From Blastococcus sp. TF02A-26 (lineage in GTDB: Bacteria; Actinomycetota; Actinomycetes; Mycobacteriales; Geodermatophilaceae): a stretch of DNA of 64,000 nucleotides. Every line of letters begins with the position of its first letter. Positions within the stretch are counted from its first letter, which is position 1. A program made the position numbers and the translations under genes. Below, in pieces: positions 52,695 to 61,443 of this stretch. The stretch is from NCBI RefSeq assembly GCF_003319125.1, contig NZ_QOHG01000011.1:62001-126000 (forward strand). Reading direction: 5' to 3'. The notes below the pieces were generated by a model, which searched no databases, was not told the origin of the DNA, and worked only from the letters and a program-made list of their open reading frames with translations.

Positions 52695-53668
52695 GCCGGC
52701 ACCTCCATCGCGGCGAGCCGGGTCAGCCGCTCGACGACCGCGGCACGGACCGCCTGCGGGGACTCGACGAGGACGTCGGCGCCGTAGGCGGCGAGCTCGT
52801 CGGCCAGCCGCCGGACGTCGGTGGTGCGCAGCTGCAGCAGGTCGTCGCCGTCGGCGGCCGGGCCGAGCGGGGTGGCGCGCCGGCGCAGCCCGATCGCCGC
52901 ACCCGGGCGGGCCCGGACGACGACCAGCTGCTCCTCTCCCCCGTCCTGGCGGGCCACCGTCTCGGCCAGGTCGAGGTCCGGCGGTGGTTCGAAGGCGCCG
53001 GCCGGACCGCTCACCCGCGGAGCGCCGACGACCCGGGAGAGCCGGAAGACCCGCGGGGCCTGCCGGTCCAGGTCGTGGCCGACCAGGTACCAGCGGCCGT
53101 GCCACGCGACGACCCCCCAGGGGTGCACCCGGCGGCGGGCCGGTGCGCCCTCGTCGGGACGGCGGTAGTCGAACTCGACCAGGCGGCGGTCGCGAGCCGC
53201 GGCGTAGCAGGGCTCGAAGGCCGGCTCGTCGGAGTCCAGCCGGGGGCGCAGCGGCAGCGCGCGGGCGGGGTCGACGTCGATCCCGGCGGCCTTGAGCTTG
53301 ACCAGGGCGCTCTGCGCGGCGCCGGCCAGCTGCGCGGACTCCCACAGCCGCAGCGCCAGGCCCACGGCGGCGGCCTCCTCGCCGGTGAGGGTGAGCTCGG
53401 GCAGCTCGTAGTCGGCGCGCGCGATGCGGTAGCCGTCCTCGGTGTCGAACGCGCTGGTCCGACCGGTCTCCAGCGGGACGCCCATCTCGCGGAGGTCGGC
53501 CTTGTCCCGCTCGAACATCCGCTTGAACGCCTCGTCGGCGCGCTCGGTGCCGTCGTCGAGCTCGTACCCGGGCACCGTGGCGCGGATGCGGGCGGCGCTG
53601 ACGTACTGCCGGGTGCCGAGGAGGGCGATGACCAGGTTGACCAGTCGCTCCGCCCGCTTCGCCGCCAC
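52691..53668 (-). CDS. pafB: WYL-domain regulator PafB
   Basis: A 325-residue transcription factor. The N-terminal helix-turn-helix (ERLVNLVIALLGTRQYVSAARIRATV, then FERDKADLREMGVPLE) precedes a WYL domain (RLVEFDYRRPDEGAPARRRVHPWGVVAWHGRWYLVGHDLDRQAPRVFRLSRV) and a WCX extension. With PafC it responds to DNA damage. GTG 53668 is set by TACGCT ending 7 nt upstream, so pafBC is its own unit, separated from pafA by a gene on the other strand. Confidence 0.93.
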   Translation of the reverse strand: MAAKRAERLVNLVIALLGTRQYVSAARIRATVPGYELDDGTERADEAFKRMFERDKADLREMGVPLETGRTSAFDTEDGYRIARADYELPELTLTGEEAAAVGLALRLWESAQLAGAAQSALVKLKAAGIDVDPARALPLRPRLDSDEPAFEPCYAAARDRRLVEFDYRRPDEGAPARRRVHPWGVVAWHGRWYLVGHDLDRQAPRVFRLSRVVGAPRVSGPAGAFEPPPDLDLAETVARQDGGEEQLVVVRARPGAAIGLRRRATPLGPAADGDDLLQLRTTDVRRLADELAAYGADVLVESPQAVRAAVVERLTRLAAMEVPA

Positions 53669-53675
53669 GGAGCTC

Positions 53676-53681
53676 AGCGTA
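53676..53681 (-). promoter_or_regulatory. leaderless -10 of pafBC
   Basis: TACGCT on the - strand ends 7 nt before GTG 53668. Confidence 0.6.
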
Positions 53682-53774
53682 GGGCCACACCACCGACCGG
53701 CTCTCGCTGCCCGGCCCCGGTGCAGGGGCCCGCGCCGAGCGTGCGAGGCGTGGGGGGCACCGGGGTCCTTCCTC

Positions 53775-53780
53775 TAGCCT
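53775..53780 (+). promoter_or_regulatory. leaderless -10 of the DUF3866 gene
   Basis: TAGCCT ends 7 nt before GTG 53788. Confidence 0.6.
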
Positions 53781-53787
53781 CCCTGCC

Positions 53788-54924
53788 GTGGGGGACGACC
53801 AGACGACCGAGACCAGGATCCGGTGGCGGCGCGGCACGGTGACCGCCGTGGGCCGCTCGTGGCGCGACGCCGTCGAGCTGACCGTCGAGGTCCCCGGCGA
53901 CGGCGCGGTCCGCTCGCTGGCGCACCCCTCGCTCGTCGGCACGCCCGAGGTCGGCGACGACGTGCTGCTCAACACCACGGCGTGGGCGCAGCGGCTGGGC
54001 ACCGGCGGGTACGCCCTCGTGGTCGCCGTCCCGGACCGGCTGCCGCCGGACCCGACCGGCCCTGGCCACCTGGTCAAGGCCCGGTACACGCCGTTGCAGG
54101 TGAGCGTGCAGGGCGTGGACGAGCAGGAGACCGAGCACCACGAGGCGATCGCGGCGGCCGACGACATCGACGGCATGCCCGTCGTCGTGGCCGACCTGCA
54201 CTCGGCGCTGCCGGCGGTGCTGATCGGCATCCTGGCCACCGACCCCGACCTCAAGGTCGCCTACGTGATGACCGACGGCGGTGCGCTGCCGGCCGGCTTC
54301 TCCCGGACGCTGTCGGCGCTGCGGGCCTCCCTGGCCGGGGTCGTCACGGTGGGCCAGGCCTTCGGCGGGGACCTCGAGGCGGTCACCGTGCACACCGGCC
54401 TGCTGGCGGCCCGCCACGTGCTCGGCGCCGACGTCGCCGTCGTCAGCCAGGGGCCGGGCAACCTCGGCACCGGGACGCCCTGGGGGTTCTCCGGGGTGGC
54501 CGCCGGGGAGGCGTGCAACGCCGTGGCGGTGCTCGGCGGACTGCCGGTGGGCGCGCTGCGGATCTCCGACGCCGACCCGCGGCCACGGCACCGCGGGGTG
54601 TCGCACCACTCGCTGACCGCGTTCGGGCGGGTGGCGCTGGGCGGGGTCACGCTCGTGGCGCCGCGCGGCCTCGGCTCGGAGCTGGGCCGCCAGGTCGAGG
54701 AGGACCTCGCCGGCCAGCCGGAGCGCAACCCGGTGGTGTGGATCGACGTCGACGGGCTGGAGGAGGCGCTGGGCCTCTCCCCCGTGCCGCTGTCGACGAT
54801 GGGCCGAGGCTACGACCAGGAGCGGCCGTACTTCCTCGCCGCCGCGGCCGCCGGGCGCTACGCCGCCCTGCAGGTTCCGCTCCCGCCCGTTCCCGAGGAG
54901 TCCGAGGCGGCCACGGCCGGCTGA
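53788..54924 (+). CDS. DUF3866 family protein
   Basis: A 378-residue soluble protein of unknown function. Recognisable family stretches are GHLVKARYTPLQVSVQGVDEQETEHH, GLLAARHVLGADVAVVSQGPGNLGTGTPWGFSGVAAGE and RHRGVSHHSLTAFGRVALG. The His-rich RGVSHHS and the Gly-rich GPGNLGTGT suggest an enzyme active site, but no reaction is known. It is the only + strand gene inside the Paf/Prc block, converging on pafA with a 10-nt gap, which suggests a link to Pup-proteasome function. Confidence 0.87.
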   Translation: MGDDQTTETRIRWRRGTVTAVGRSWRDAVELTVEVPGDGAVRSLAHPSLVGTPEVGDDVLLNTTAWAQRLGTGGYALVVAVPDRLPPDPTGPGHLVKARYTPLQVSVQGVDEQETEHHEAIAAADDIDGMPVVVADLHSALPAVLIGILATDPDLKVAYVMTDGGALPAGFSRTLSALRASLAGVVTVGQAFGGDLEAVTVHTGLLAARHVLGADVAVVSQGPGNLGTGTPWGFSGVAAGEACNAVAVLGGLPVGALRISDADPRPRHRGVSHHSLTAFGRVALGGVTLVAPRGLGSELGRQVEEDLAGQPERNPVVWIDVDGLEEALGLSPVPLSTMGRGYDQERPYFLAAAAAGRYAALQVPLPPVPEESEAATAG

Positions 54925-54934
54925 CCGGCGCGCC

Positions 54935-56293
54935 TCACATCGAGGCGATGAGCTTCTCGACGCGCTCGTCGACGGACTTGAACGGGTCCTTGCACAGCAC
55001 GGTCCGCTGGGCCTGGTCGTTGAGCTTCAGGTGCACCCAGTCGACGGTGAAGTCGCGGCGCTTCTCCTGCGCCCGGCGGATGAACTCGCCGCGGAGCTTG
55101 GCGCGGGTGGTCTGCGGCGGCACGTTCTTCGCCTCGAAGACCCGCGGCTCGTGCGCCACCCGGTCGACCTGGCCGTTGCGCTCGAGCAGGTAGTACAGCC
55201 CGCGCTTGCGGCTGATGTCGTGGTAGGCGAGGTCCAGCTGCGCCACCCGCGGGTGCGACAGCGGCATGTCGTGCTTGGCGCGGTAGCGCTCGATCAGCTG
55301 GAACTTGGTCGCCCAGTCGATCTCGCGGTCGATGAGCAAGAGGTCGCCGCTGTCGACGGCCTTGAGCACCCGCCCCCACAGCTCCAGCATCTGCCGGTGC
55401 ACCGGGCCGAAGCCCTCGCGGTCGACGAACTCGGTGGCTCGGGCGTGGTACTCGCCCTGGATCTCCAGCGCCGACATCTCCCGGCCGTTGGCCAGGCGGA
55501 CCTTGCGCCGGCCGGTCATGTCGTGGCTGATCTCGCGGATGGCGCGGATCGGGTTCTCCAGCGCCATGTCCCGGATGGGGACGCCGGCCTCGATCATCCG
55601 CAGCACGAGGTCGGTGGAGGCGACCTTGAGCAGCGTCGTCGTCTCGCTCATGTTCGAGTCGCCGACGATGACGTGCAGCCGGCGGTAGCGCTCGGCGTCG
55701 GCGTGCGGCTCGTCGCGGGTGTTGATGATCGGCCGGGAGCGGGTGGTGGCGCTGGAGACGCCCTCCCAGATGTGCTCGGCGCGCTGGCTGACGCAGTAGA
55801 TCGCGCCGCGGGGGGTCTGCAGCACCTTGCCGGCGCCGACGACGATCTGCCGGCTCACGAGGAACGGGATGAGGACGTCGGCCAGGCGGCTGAACTCGCC
55901 GTGCCGGCCGACCAGGTAGTTCTCGTGGCAGCCGTAGCTGTTGCCGGCGGAGTCGGTGTTGTTCTTGAACAGGTAGATGTCGCCGGTGACGCCCTCCTCG
56001 GCCAGCCGCTGCTCGGCGTCGACCAGCAGGCCCTCGAGGATCCGCTCGCCCGCCTTGTCGTGGACGACCAGCTCGGTGAGGTCGTCGCACTCGGCGGTGG
56101 CGTACTCGGGGTGACTGCCCACGTCCAGGTACAGGCGCGAGCCGTTGCGCAGGAAGACGTTGGAGCTGCGGCCCCAGGACACCACGCGGCGGAACAGGTA
56201 GCGGGCGACCTCGTCCGGGGACAGTCGCCGCTGGCCCCGGAAGGTGCACGTGACGCCGTACTCGGTCTCGATCCCGAAGATCCGTCGGTCCAC
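54935..56293 (-). CDS. pafA: Pup--protein ligase
   Basis: A 452-residue ligase of the glutamine-synthetase-like fold that attaches the C-terminal Glu of Pup to substrate lysines using ATP. Motifs include the start [15 protein letters not shown] with the metal-binding Glu residues, [33 protein letters not shown] and [13 protein letters not shown]. The C-terminal [19 protein letters not shown] and CKDPF close the Pup groove. It lacks the Dop-loop. GTG 56293 follows a TAGGCT -10, and a strong hairpin separates it from prcA. Confidence 0.96.
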   Translation of the reverse strand: MDRRIFGIETEYGVTCTFRGQRRLSPDEVARYLFRRVVSWGRSSNVFLRNGSRLYLDVGSHPEYATAECDDLTELVVHDKAGERILEGLLVDAEQRLAEEGVTGDIYLFKNNTDSAGNSYGCHENYLVGRHGEFSRLADVLIPFLVSRQIVVGAGKVLQTPRGAIYCVSQRAEHIWEGVSSATTRSRPIINTRDEPHADAERYRRLHVIVGDSNMSETTTLLKVASTDLVLRMIEAGVPIRDMALENPIRAIREISHDMTGRRKVRLANGREMSALEIQGEYHARATEFVDREGFGPVHRQMLELWGRVLKAVDSGDLLLIDREIDWATKFQLIERYRAKHDMPLSHPRVAQLDLAYHDISRKRGLYYLLERNGQVDRVAHEPRVFEAKNVPPQTTRAKLRGEFIRRAQEKRRDFTVDWVHLKLNDQAQRTVLCKDPFKSVDERVEKLIASM

Positions 56294-56299
56294 GACCCG

Positions 56300-56305
56300 A
56301 GCCTA
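56300..56305 (-). promoter_or_regulatory. leaderless -10 of pafA
   Basis: TAGGCT on the - strand ends 6 nt before GTG 56293. Confidence 0.6.
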
Positions 56306-56314
56306 GGCGTCCGG

Positions 56315-56356
56315 GACGACATCGGCCGGTCCCGCGCGGGACCGGCCGGAGTCGTC
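56315..56356 (-). terminator. strong terminator after prcBA
   Basis: CGGCCGGTCCCG (56323-56334) pairs with CGGGACCGGCCG (56337-56348). The stem is extended, after a 2x2 internal loop, by GACGAC/GTCGTC. It overlaps the prcA stop and precedes the pafA promoter. Confidence 0.8.
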
Positions 56357-57206
56357 AGACCGGAGCGCCCTCGCCGCCGTCCTCGCTGCCGCCGGCGGTG
56401 TCCGGCGCCGCGGGGTCGCCGAGGCCGGGCGGGGTGCCCGGGGCGGGGCTGCTGGGGACGTGCGCCGCCGTCGCGCCGTCGGCTCCCCCGTCGGCGTCGC
56501 TGCCGAGCAGGGAGGCCAGCGCCGCGCCCACGACCCGGCGGAAGGCCCGCTTGGGGCGGCGCCGGTCGAGGACGGCCACCTCGAGCTGGGACGCCGGCAG
56601 CAGCTCGCCGTCCCCGCCGTTCTGGTTGACGGCGGGGCTGACCGCCGACAGGGCGCGCACGCCGACCGAGAGCGCGTCGGCCAGCGCCATGCCGGGGGTG
56701 AAGTTCTCCCGCAGGTGCCCGGCAACGGCGTCGGCCTGGCCGCCCATGACGACGAAGTCGGACTCGTCGACGATGGAGCCGTCGAAGGTGAGCCGGTACA
56801 GCTGGTCGGTCTCCGGGCTGGTGCCGACCTCGGCGACGCAGAGCTCGACCTCGAACGGCTTCATCTGCTCGGTGAAGACGGTGCCGAGGGTCTGCGCGTA
56901 GGCGTTGGCGATGACCCGGCCGGTGACGTCGCGCCGGTTGTAGGAGTAACCGCGCACGTCGGCCAGCCGGACCCCGGCGACCCGCAGGCTCTCGAACTCC
57001 GAGTAACGGCCGACCGCGGCGAAGCCGATCCGGTCGTAGAGCTCGCTGACCTTGTGCAGGGTGGCGCTGGGGTTCTCGGCGATGAACAGGATGCCGTCGG
57101 CGTAGGTGAGGACGGCGACGCTGCGACCGCGGGAGATGCCCTTGCGGGCGTACTCCGAGCGGTCGCGCATGACCTGCTCGGCGGAGGCGTAGTAGGGCAT
57201 GGTCAT
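56355..57206 (-). CDS. prcA: 20S proteasome alpha subunit
   Basis: A 283-residue subunit of the outer, gating rings. It shows [43 protein letters not shown] at the N-terminus (gate and H0 helix), then [21 protein letters not shown], as in other actinobacterial alpha subunits. The last 50 residues are a disordered Ala/Gly/Pro/Asp-rich tail. ATG 57206 is used; ATG 57200 (MPYY) is two codons shorter. It is 4 nt downstream of prcB. Confidence 0.95.
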   Translation of the reverse strand: MTMPYYASAEQVMRDRSEYARKGISRGRSVAVLTYADGILFIAENPSATLHKVSELYDRIGFAAVGRYSEFESLRVAGVRLADVRGYSYNRRDVTGRVIANAYAQTLGTVFTEQMKPFEVELCVAEVGTSPETDQLYRLTFDGSIVDESDFVVMGGQADAVAGHLRENFTPGMALADALSVGVRALSAVSPAVNQNGGDGELLPASQLEVAVLDRRRPKRAFRRVVGAALASLLGSDADGGADGATAAHVPSSPAPGTPPGLGDPAAPDTAGGSEDGGEGAPV

Positions 57207-57210
57207 GGCG

Positions 57211-58089
57211 TCAGGCCCCCCGTCCGGTGGCGTCGCGGTCGGCGGCCGACCGCTCGGTGACGATCGTGTCGGCGACGGCGGCCACCTCGTCGTCGGTCAG
57301 CCGCACCGCGCCCTCGGCGTCGACGCGGTAGACGATCGGGTAGAGCCGGCGGACCGGGTCGGGGCCACCGGTGGCGGAGTCGTCGTCGGCGGCGTCGTAG
57401 AGGGCCTCGACGACGGTGCGGGTGGCGGCGTCGGCGGACAGGTCCTGGCGCCAGGTCTTCTTGAGCGAGCTCTTCGCGAACAGCGAGCCCGAGCCGACCG
57501 CGGCGTAACCGCGCTCCTCGTAGTTCCCGCCGGTGACGTCGTAGCTGAAGATCCGCCCGGGGGTGGTGCCCGGGGTGGTGCCCGGGGCGGCGTCGAGGTC
57601 GAAGCCGGCGAAGAGCGGGACGACGGCCAGACCCTGCATCGCCGCGCCCAGGTTGCCGCGGATCATGCCGGCCAGCCGGTTGGCCTTGCCGTCGAGGGAG
57701 AGGGTCAGGCCCTCGATCTTCTCGTAGTGCTCGAGCTCGACCTGGTAGAGCCGGACCATCTCGATCGCGATGCCGGCGGCGCCGGCGATGCCGATGACCG
57801 ACCACGAGTCGGCCGGGTAGACCTTCTCGATGTCGCGGCTGGAGATCAGGTTGCCCATCGTGGCGCGGCGGTCGCCGCCCATGAGGACGCCGCCGTCGTA
57901 GGTGACGGCCACGATCGTCGTCCCGTGCGGCGTCAGGTCACCGGCCGGCAGCTGCGGGAGCGGCCGGCGGCCGGGCAGCAGGTCGGGGGCGGTGGTCGCC
58001 AGGAAGTCGGTGAAGGAGGAGCCCACGCGGTCCAGGTACGCGGCCGGGAACCCGCTCCGCTCGGTCGGCCACTGGCTCAACCCGTCCAC
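57211..58089 (-). CDS. prcB: 20S proteasome beta subunit
   Basis: A 292-residue proteolytic subunit with a 56-residue propeptide. Cleavage at PHG|TT exposes catalytic Thr57; the following [20 protein letters not shown] gives the Asp and Lys/Arg of the N-terminal nucleophile site. [25 protein letters not shown] matches the family. A short tandem insertion ([11 protein letters not shown], near residue 170) is unusual. The start is GTG; the leader has GGAGAG directly before it, which is tight spacing. prcB and prcA form one unit. Confidence 0.95.
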   Translation of the reverse strand: MDGLSQWPTERSGFPAAYLDRVGSSFTDFLATTAPDLLPGRRPLPQLPAGDLTPHGTTIVAVTYDGGVLMGGDRRATMGNLISSRDIEKVYPADSWSVIGIAGAAGIAIEMVRLYQVELEHYEKIEGLTLSLDGKANRLAGMIRGNLGAAMQGLAVVPLFAGFDLDAAPGTTPGTTPGRIFSYDVTGGNYEERGYAAVGSGSLFAKSSLKKTWRQDLSADAATRTVVEALYDAADDDSATGGPDPVRRLYPIVYRVDAEGAVRLTDDEVAAVADTIVTERSAADRDATGRGA

Positions 58090-58154
58090 CTCTCCGCACC
58101 CTCGACGAGGGGCTGACGATCACTGGTCCGCGCACCGACCGGCGCGCCCGTCCG

Positions 58155-58160
58155 ACCCTA
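58155..58160 (-). promoter_or_regulatory. -10 of prcBA
   Basis: TAGGGT on the - strand predicts a leader of about 59 nt before prcB. Confidence 0.5.
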
Positions 58161-58198
58161 CCGGCGCGCTCCGACGCCGCCAGGCGAGTCCGGTCCCC

Positions 58199-58204
58199 TA
58201 CCGT
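58199..58204 (+). promoter_or_regulatory. -10 of the PH-like membrane protein gene
   Basis: TACCGT predicts a leader of about 28 nt that contains the GAGGAG ribosome site before GTG 58240. Confidence 0.5.
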
Positions 58205-58239
58205 GCCGGGGTCGCCGTCCCGGATCGCGAGGAGTCGCC

Positions 58240-58878
58240 GTGTCCGCCGAGCCCCACCCGGTCGAGGTCCCCCGCGTGCCCCAGGCCCGACGGACGCGCT
58301 CGCTGGCGCTGCGCGGGGTGCTGCTGGTGCCGTTCGCGGGCGCCGCGGCGTTCGTGGCGGTGTGGCTGTTCGTCGCCGGGAGCGCGCTGTTGGCGTTCGT
58401 GGTGCCGTTCCTGGTGGCGGGGCTGCCGTTCGGCTCCTACCTGCAGGTGCGGGGCAACGCGGTGCGGGAGGTGCGGTGGGACGGCGCGGTGCTCGCCGGG
58501 CGCACCGCCCTGGGCTGGCAGGGCGTCGAACTGGCGCGGGTCCGGGCGGTGGAGGTCGGCCTCGGCAAGGACGACGTGGTGCTGCAGCTGGGCCTGGCCG
58601 ACGATGCGGGGCACCTCGAGGTGCAGTGGGCGCTGCTCACCGCCACACCGGGGGCGGACGAGGTCCGGGCCGCGCTGCTCGACCGGCAGCGGCACGGCGT
58701 CGTGCTCCCGACCGCGCTCTGCCGGGCGTGGGGTGAGGAGCCCGTCGCGGGGGCGACTGACCGCGGCGCGATCCCGCCGGAGCTGCGGCCGGCACCGGAC
58801 CGGGCGGTCGACCGCGCGGTGACCGCTGCGTCTCTTGTCGCGGCGGCGGTGGGGGTCGTGCTCGCGTTCGTCGTGTGA
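58240..58878 (+). CDS. membrane protein with a PH-like domain
   Basis: A 212-residue protein: two hydrophobic helices at about residues 25-75, a beta-rich segment resembling a bacterial PH domain (YLQVRGNAVREVRWDGAVLAGRTALGWQGVELARVRAVEVGLGKDDVVLQL), and a C-terminal hydrophobic helix (AVTAASLVAAAVGVVLAFVV). Function is unknown. The GTG has GAGGAG about 7 nt upstream. It converges on the endonuclease VII-like gene with a 4-nt gap. Confidence 0.72.
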   Translation: MSAEPHPVEVPRVPQARRTRSLALRGVLLVPFAGAAAFVAVWLFVAGSALLAFVVPFLVAGLPFGSYLQVRGNAVREVRWDGAVLAGRTALGWQGVELARVRAVEVGLGKDDVVLQLGLADDAGHLEVQWALLTATPGADEVRAALLDRQRHGVVLPTALCRAWGEEPVAGATDRGAIPPELRPAPDRAVDRAVTAASLVAAAVGVVLAFVV

Positions 58879-58882
58879 GCCG

Positions 58883-59572
58883 TCAGGCGGAGGGCCGGTC
58901 CGTCTCCGCGATCAGCGCCGCCAGCCGGGCGCGGACGCGCTCGCGCGAGGTGGAGCCCGCCACCCGATGGCGGAGCACGACCGACTCGGGACGCGGCGCC
59001 CGCCGGGCCGGTCGAGGAGCCGCCGACTCGCCGTGCCGCTCGACGTAACGGGCAGCCTCGCGCAGAAGCGGCGGATCGTCACGGAACAGGCCTAATCCGT
59101 GATTGCACCGCTGACAGAGCAGTTGTCGAACACGACCCGAGCTGTGGTCATGGTCGAGGTGCTGAGGGTGCAGGTCACGACAGATGGCGCACCGATCGCC
59201 CTGCATGTCACGGAGCGCGGCAATCGCCGACTTCGTGAGGCCGTACTGGCGATAGAAGTACCCGTCCGCGTTCGCTGCGCTGTGGCACCGTTTGCAGCGG
59301 CTGCCGAAGCCGGAAGCGCTTCTCGCATTTCGCGTGTAGTCGGCATGCGCGACCGCCCGCTCGCACGTCGGACACCACCGATAGCCGTCCGGGATCCAGG
59401 AGTGGTCTCGGACCTCTCGGCCCAGCTTGCGGCGACTCTCCCGATACCAGCGACGGTTGCGTTCGCGATTGCACTCGAGGCAGTAGAACGACAGACCATC
59501 GGCCTGTGCGCGGTTGCGCCCGAACTCCGCGGAGGGGAGGTGGCGTCCACAGTGAGGACAGGTCTTGCTCAT
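58883..59572 (-). CDS. recombination endonuclease VII-like HNH protein
   Basis: A 229-residue protein with three zinc sites: CPHC...CLEC (residues about 5-34), CPTC...CKRC (about 67-95) and the endonuclease VII domain CAIC...HLDHDHSSGRVRQLLCQRCNHGLGLFRDD (about 125-170), which has the His/Asp of the beta-beta-alpha-metal site. Phage T4 endonuclease VII cuts branched DNA; the target here is unknown. Base composition is clearly lower in GC than its neighbours. It lies 20 nt after pup; similar genes sit at this place in some other actinobacteria, as I recall. Confidence 0.85.
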   Translation of the reverse strand: MSKTCPHCGRHLPSAEFGRNRAQADGLSFYCLECNRERNRRWYRESRRKLGREVRDHSWIPDGYRWCPTCERAVAHADYTRNARSASGFGSRCKRCHSAANADGYFYRQYGLTKSAIAALRDMQGDRCAICRDLHPQHLDHDHSSGRVRQLLCQRCNHGLGLFRDDPPLLREAARYVERHGESAAPRPARRAPRPESVVLRHRVAGSTSRERVRARLAALIAETDRPSA

Positions 59573-59592
59573 CGCTCAGAGTGACCTAACGA

Positions 59593-59802
59593 TCACTCTC
59601 CGCCCTTCTGAACGTAGGACCGAACAAACTCCTCTGCATTTTCCTCGAGGACTTCGTCGATCTCGTCCAGGATGGAGTCGACGTCCTCGGTCAACTTCTC
59701 CTGGCGCTCGGCGACGTCGGTGTCGACCGAGGCCTCGACCTCGTCGGTCTCCTCGCGCGACCGCGTGGCCTTCTGCTGCCCGCCGGTGTCCCTCGTGGCC
59801 AT
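59593..59802 (-). CDS. pup: prokaryotic ubiquitin-like protein Pup
   Basis: A 69-residue disordered protein that is ligated to substrate lysines. The C-terminal part EIDEVLEENAEEFVRSYVQKGGE contains the helix that binds ARC and the FVRSYVQKGG tail. It ends in Glu, not Gln, so it needs no deamidation before ligation by PafA. ATG 59802 has AGGAGG 7 nt upstream. The first 20 residues are Gln/Thr/Arg-rich. It is followed by the endonuclease VII-like gene on the same strand. Confidence 0.96.
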   Translation of the reverse strand: MATRDTGGQQKATRSREETDEVEASVDTDVAERQEKLTEDVDSILDEIDEVLEENAEEFVRSYVQKGGE

Positions 59803-59842
59803 GCCGACCTCCTGTACAGAGTCGAAGTGCCTGCTGGACCGA

Positions 59843-59848
59843 ACGCTA
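59843..59848 (-). promoter_or_regulatory. -10 of pup
   Basis: TAGCGT on the - strand predicts a leader of about 34 nt with the AGGAGG site. Confidence 0.55.
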
Positions 59849-59882
59849 CCCGCGGGGTGTGACATCCAGGCGTCCCACGGGC

Positions 59883-61388
59883 TCAACCACCCGTGATGGT
59901 GTCGACCAGCTCCTGCGCGGTGGCCGTGGCCTCGAACAGCGCGCCCACGTGCTCGCGGGTCCCCCGCAGCGGCTCCATGGTCGGCACCCGCACCAGGTTC
60001 TCCCGGCCGAGGTCGAACACGACCGAGTCCCAGGACGCGGCGGCGATCTGCGCCGGGTACCGGCGCAGGCACTCGCCGCGGAAGAACGCCCGGGTGTCCG
60101 ACGGCGGGGTGACCATCGCGCGGGTCACCTCCTCCTCGGTCAGCAGCCGCTGCATCGAGCCGCGCGCCACCAGCCGCTGGTACAGCCCCTTCTCCGGGCG
60201 CACGTCGCTGTATTGCAGGTCGACGAGCTTCAGCCGCGAGTCACCCCAGGCCAGGCCGTCGCGGGACCGGTAGCCCTCCAGCAGCCGCAGCTTCGCCGGC
60301 CAGTCCAGCCGGTCGGCCAGCCGCATCGGGTCGTCGGCCAGGACCTCGAGCACCTCGGCCCACCGGCGCAGCACGTCGTCGGTCTGCTCGTCGCTCTCGC
60401 CGCGCTGCTCGACGAAGCGCTGCGCCTGCTCGAGGTAGGCCTCCTGCACCTCGAGCGCGGTCATCCGCTGGCCGGTGCGCAGCCGCACCTTGTACGACAG
60501 CGACGGGTCGTGGCTGATCGCCTGCAGCGCGGCGACCGGCTCCTCCATCGTCAGGTCCCGGGTGAGCGCCCGGCCCTCGATCATCGCCAGCACCAGCGAC
60601 GTCGTCCCCACCTTGAGATAGGTGGACTCCTCGGCGAGGTTGGCGTCGCCGATGATCACGTGCAGCCGGCGGTACTCGTCGGGGTTGGCGTGCGGCTCGT
60701 CGCGGGTGTTGATGATCGGCCGCTTGAGCGTCGTCTCCAGGCCCACCTCGACCTCGAAGAAGTCCGAGCGCTGGGTCAGCTGGAAGCCCTGGGTGCGGCC
60801 CTCGGTGCCGATGCCCACCCGGCCGGACCCGGCGAAGACCTGGCGGGTCACGAAGAACGGGATGAGCCCGCGGATGATGTCGACGAACGGCGTCCGGCGG
60901 TCCATCAGGTAGTTCTCGTGCGCGCCGTACGAGGCGCCCTTGCCGTCGGTGTTGTTCTTGTAGAGCTGGATGGGCTGCGTCCCCGGCACACGGGCGGCCC
61001 GCCGGGCGGCCTCGGCCATGACCCGCTCCCCCGCCTTGTCCCAGAGGACGATGTCGCGGGGGTTGGTCACCTCCGGCGTGGAGTACTCGGGGTGCGCGTG
61101 GTCGACGTACAGGCGGGCGCCGTTGGTGAGGATGACGTTGGCCATCCCCGCGTCGTCCTCGTAGTCGTTGTGGTCCAGCGCCTGTGCCGGGGACAGGTCG
61201 AACCCGCGGGCGTCGCGCAGCGGCGACTCCTCCTCGAAGTCCCAGCGGGCGCGGCGCGGGGTGGGCGCCTCGGCGACCGACCAGGCGTTGACCACCTGGC
61301 TGGACAGCGTCGTCGGGTTCGCCGTCGGCTGCCCGGGCACCGAGATGCCGTACTCGACCTCGGTGCCCATGACCCGCCGCACGCTCAT
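59883..61388 (-). CDS. dop: depupylase/deamidase Dop
   Basis: A 501-residue PafA homologue that removes Pup from proteins and, in species with Pup-Q, deamidates it. The start [19 protein letters not shown] has the metal-binding Glu residues; the Dop-specific loop (about residues 36-78, [13 protein letters not shown]) is present, followed by [35 protein letters not shown] and [21 protein letters not shown]. Since Pup here ends in GGE, the deamidase activity should be dispensable. ATG 61388 follows a TAGGGT -10. Confidence 0.96.
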   Translation of the reverse strand: MSVRRVMGTEVEYGISVPGQPTANPTTLSSQVVNAWSVAEAPTPRRARWDFEEESPLRDARGFDLSPAQALDHNDYEDDAGMANVILTNGARLYVDHAHPEYSTPEVTNPRDIVLWDKAGERVMAEAARRAARVPGTQPIQLYKNNTDGKGASYGAHENYLMDRRTPFVDIIRGLIPFFVTRQVFAGSGRVGIGTEGRTQGFQLTQRSDFFEVEVGLETTLKRPIINTRDEPHANPDEYRRLHVIIGDANLAEESTYLKVGTTSLVLAMIEGRALTRDLTMEEPVAALQAISHDPSLSYKVRLRTGQRMTALEVQEAYLEQAQRFVEQRGESDEQTDDVLRRWAEVLEVLADDPMRLADRLDWPAKLRLLEGYRSRDGLAWGDSRLKLVDLQYSDVRPEKGLYQRLVARGSMQRLLTEEEVTRAMVTPPSDTRAFFRGECLRRYPAQIAAASWDSVVFDLGRENLVRVPTMEPLRGTREHVGALFEATATAQELVDTITGG

Positions 61389-61394
61389 GGGCCA

Positions 61395-61400
61395 ACCCTA
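61395..61400 (-). promoter_or_regulatory. leaderless -10 of dop
   Basis: TAGGGT on the - strand ends 6 nt before ATG 61388. Confidence 0.6.
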
Positions 61401-61443
61401 GGCCGCTGCGCCGTCCGGCCGTCGGACCCGTCCGGGGCCCGCC

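Noticed and set aside
58883-59572. Prophage remnant around the endonuclease VII-like gene
   Set aside because: No integrase, capsid, lysis or attachment-site features nearby; flanking genes are core proteasome genes in conserved order.
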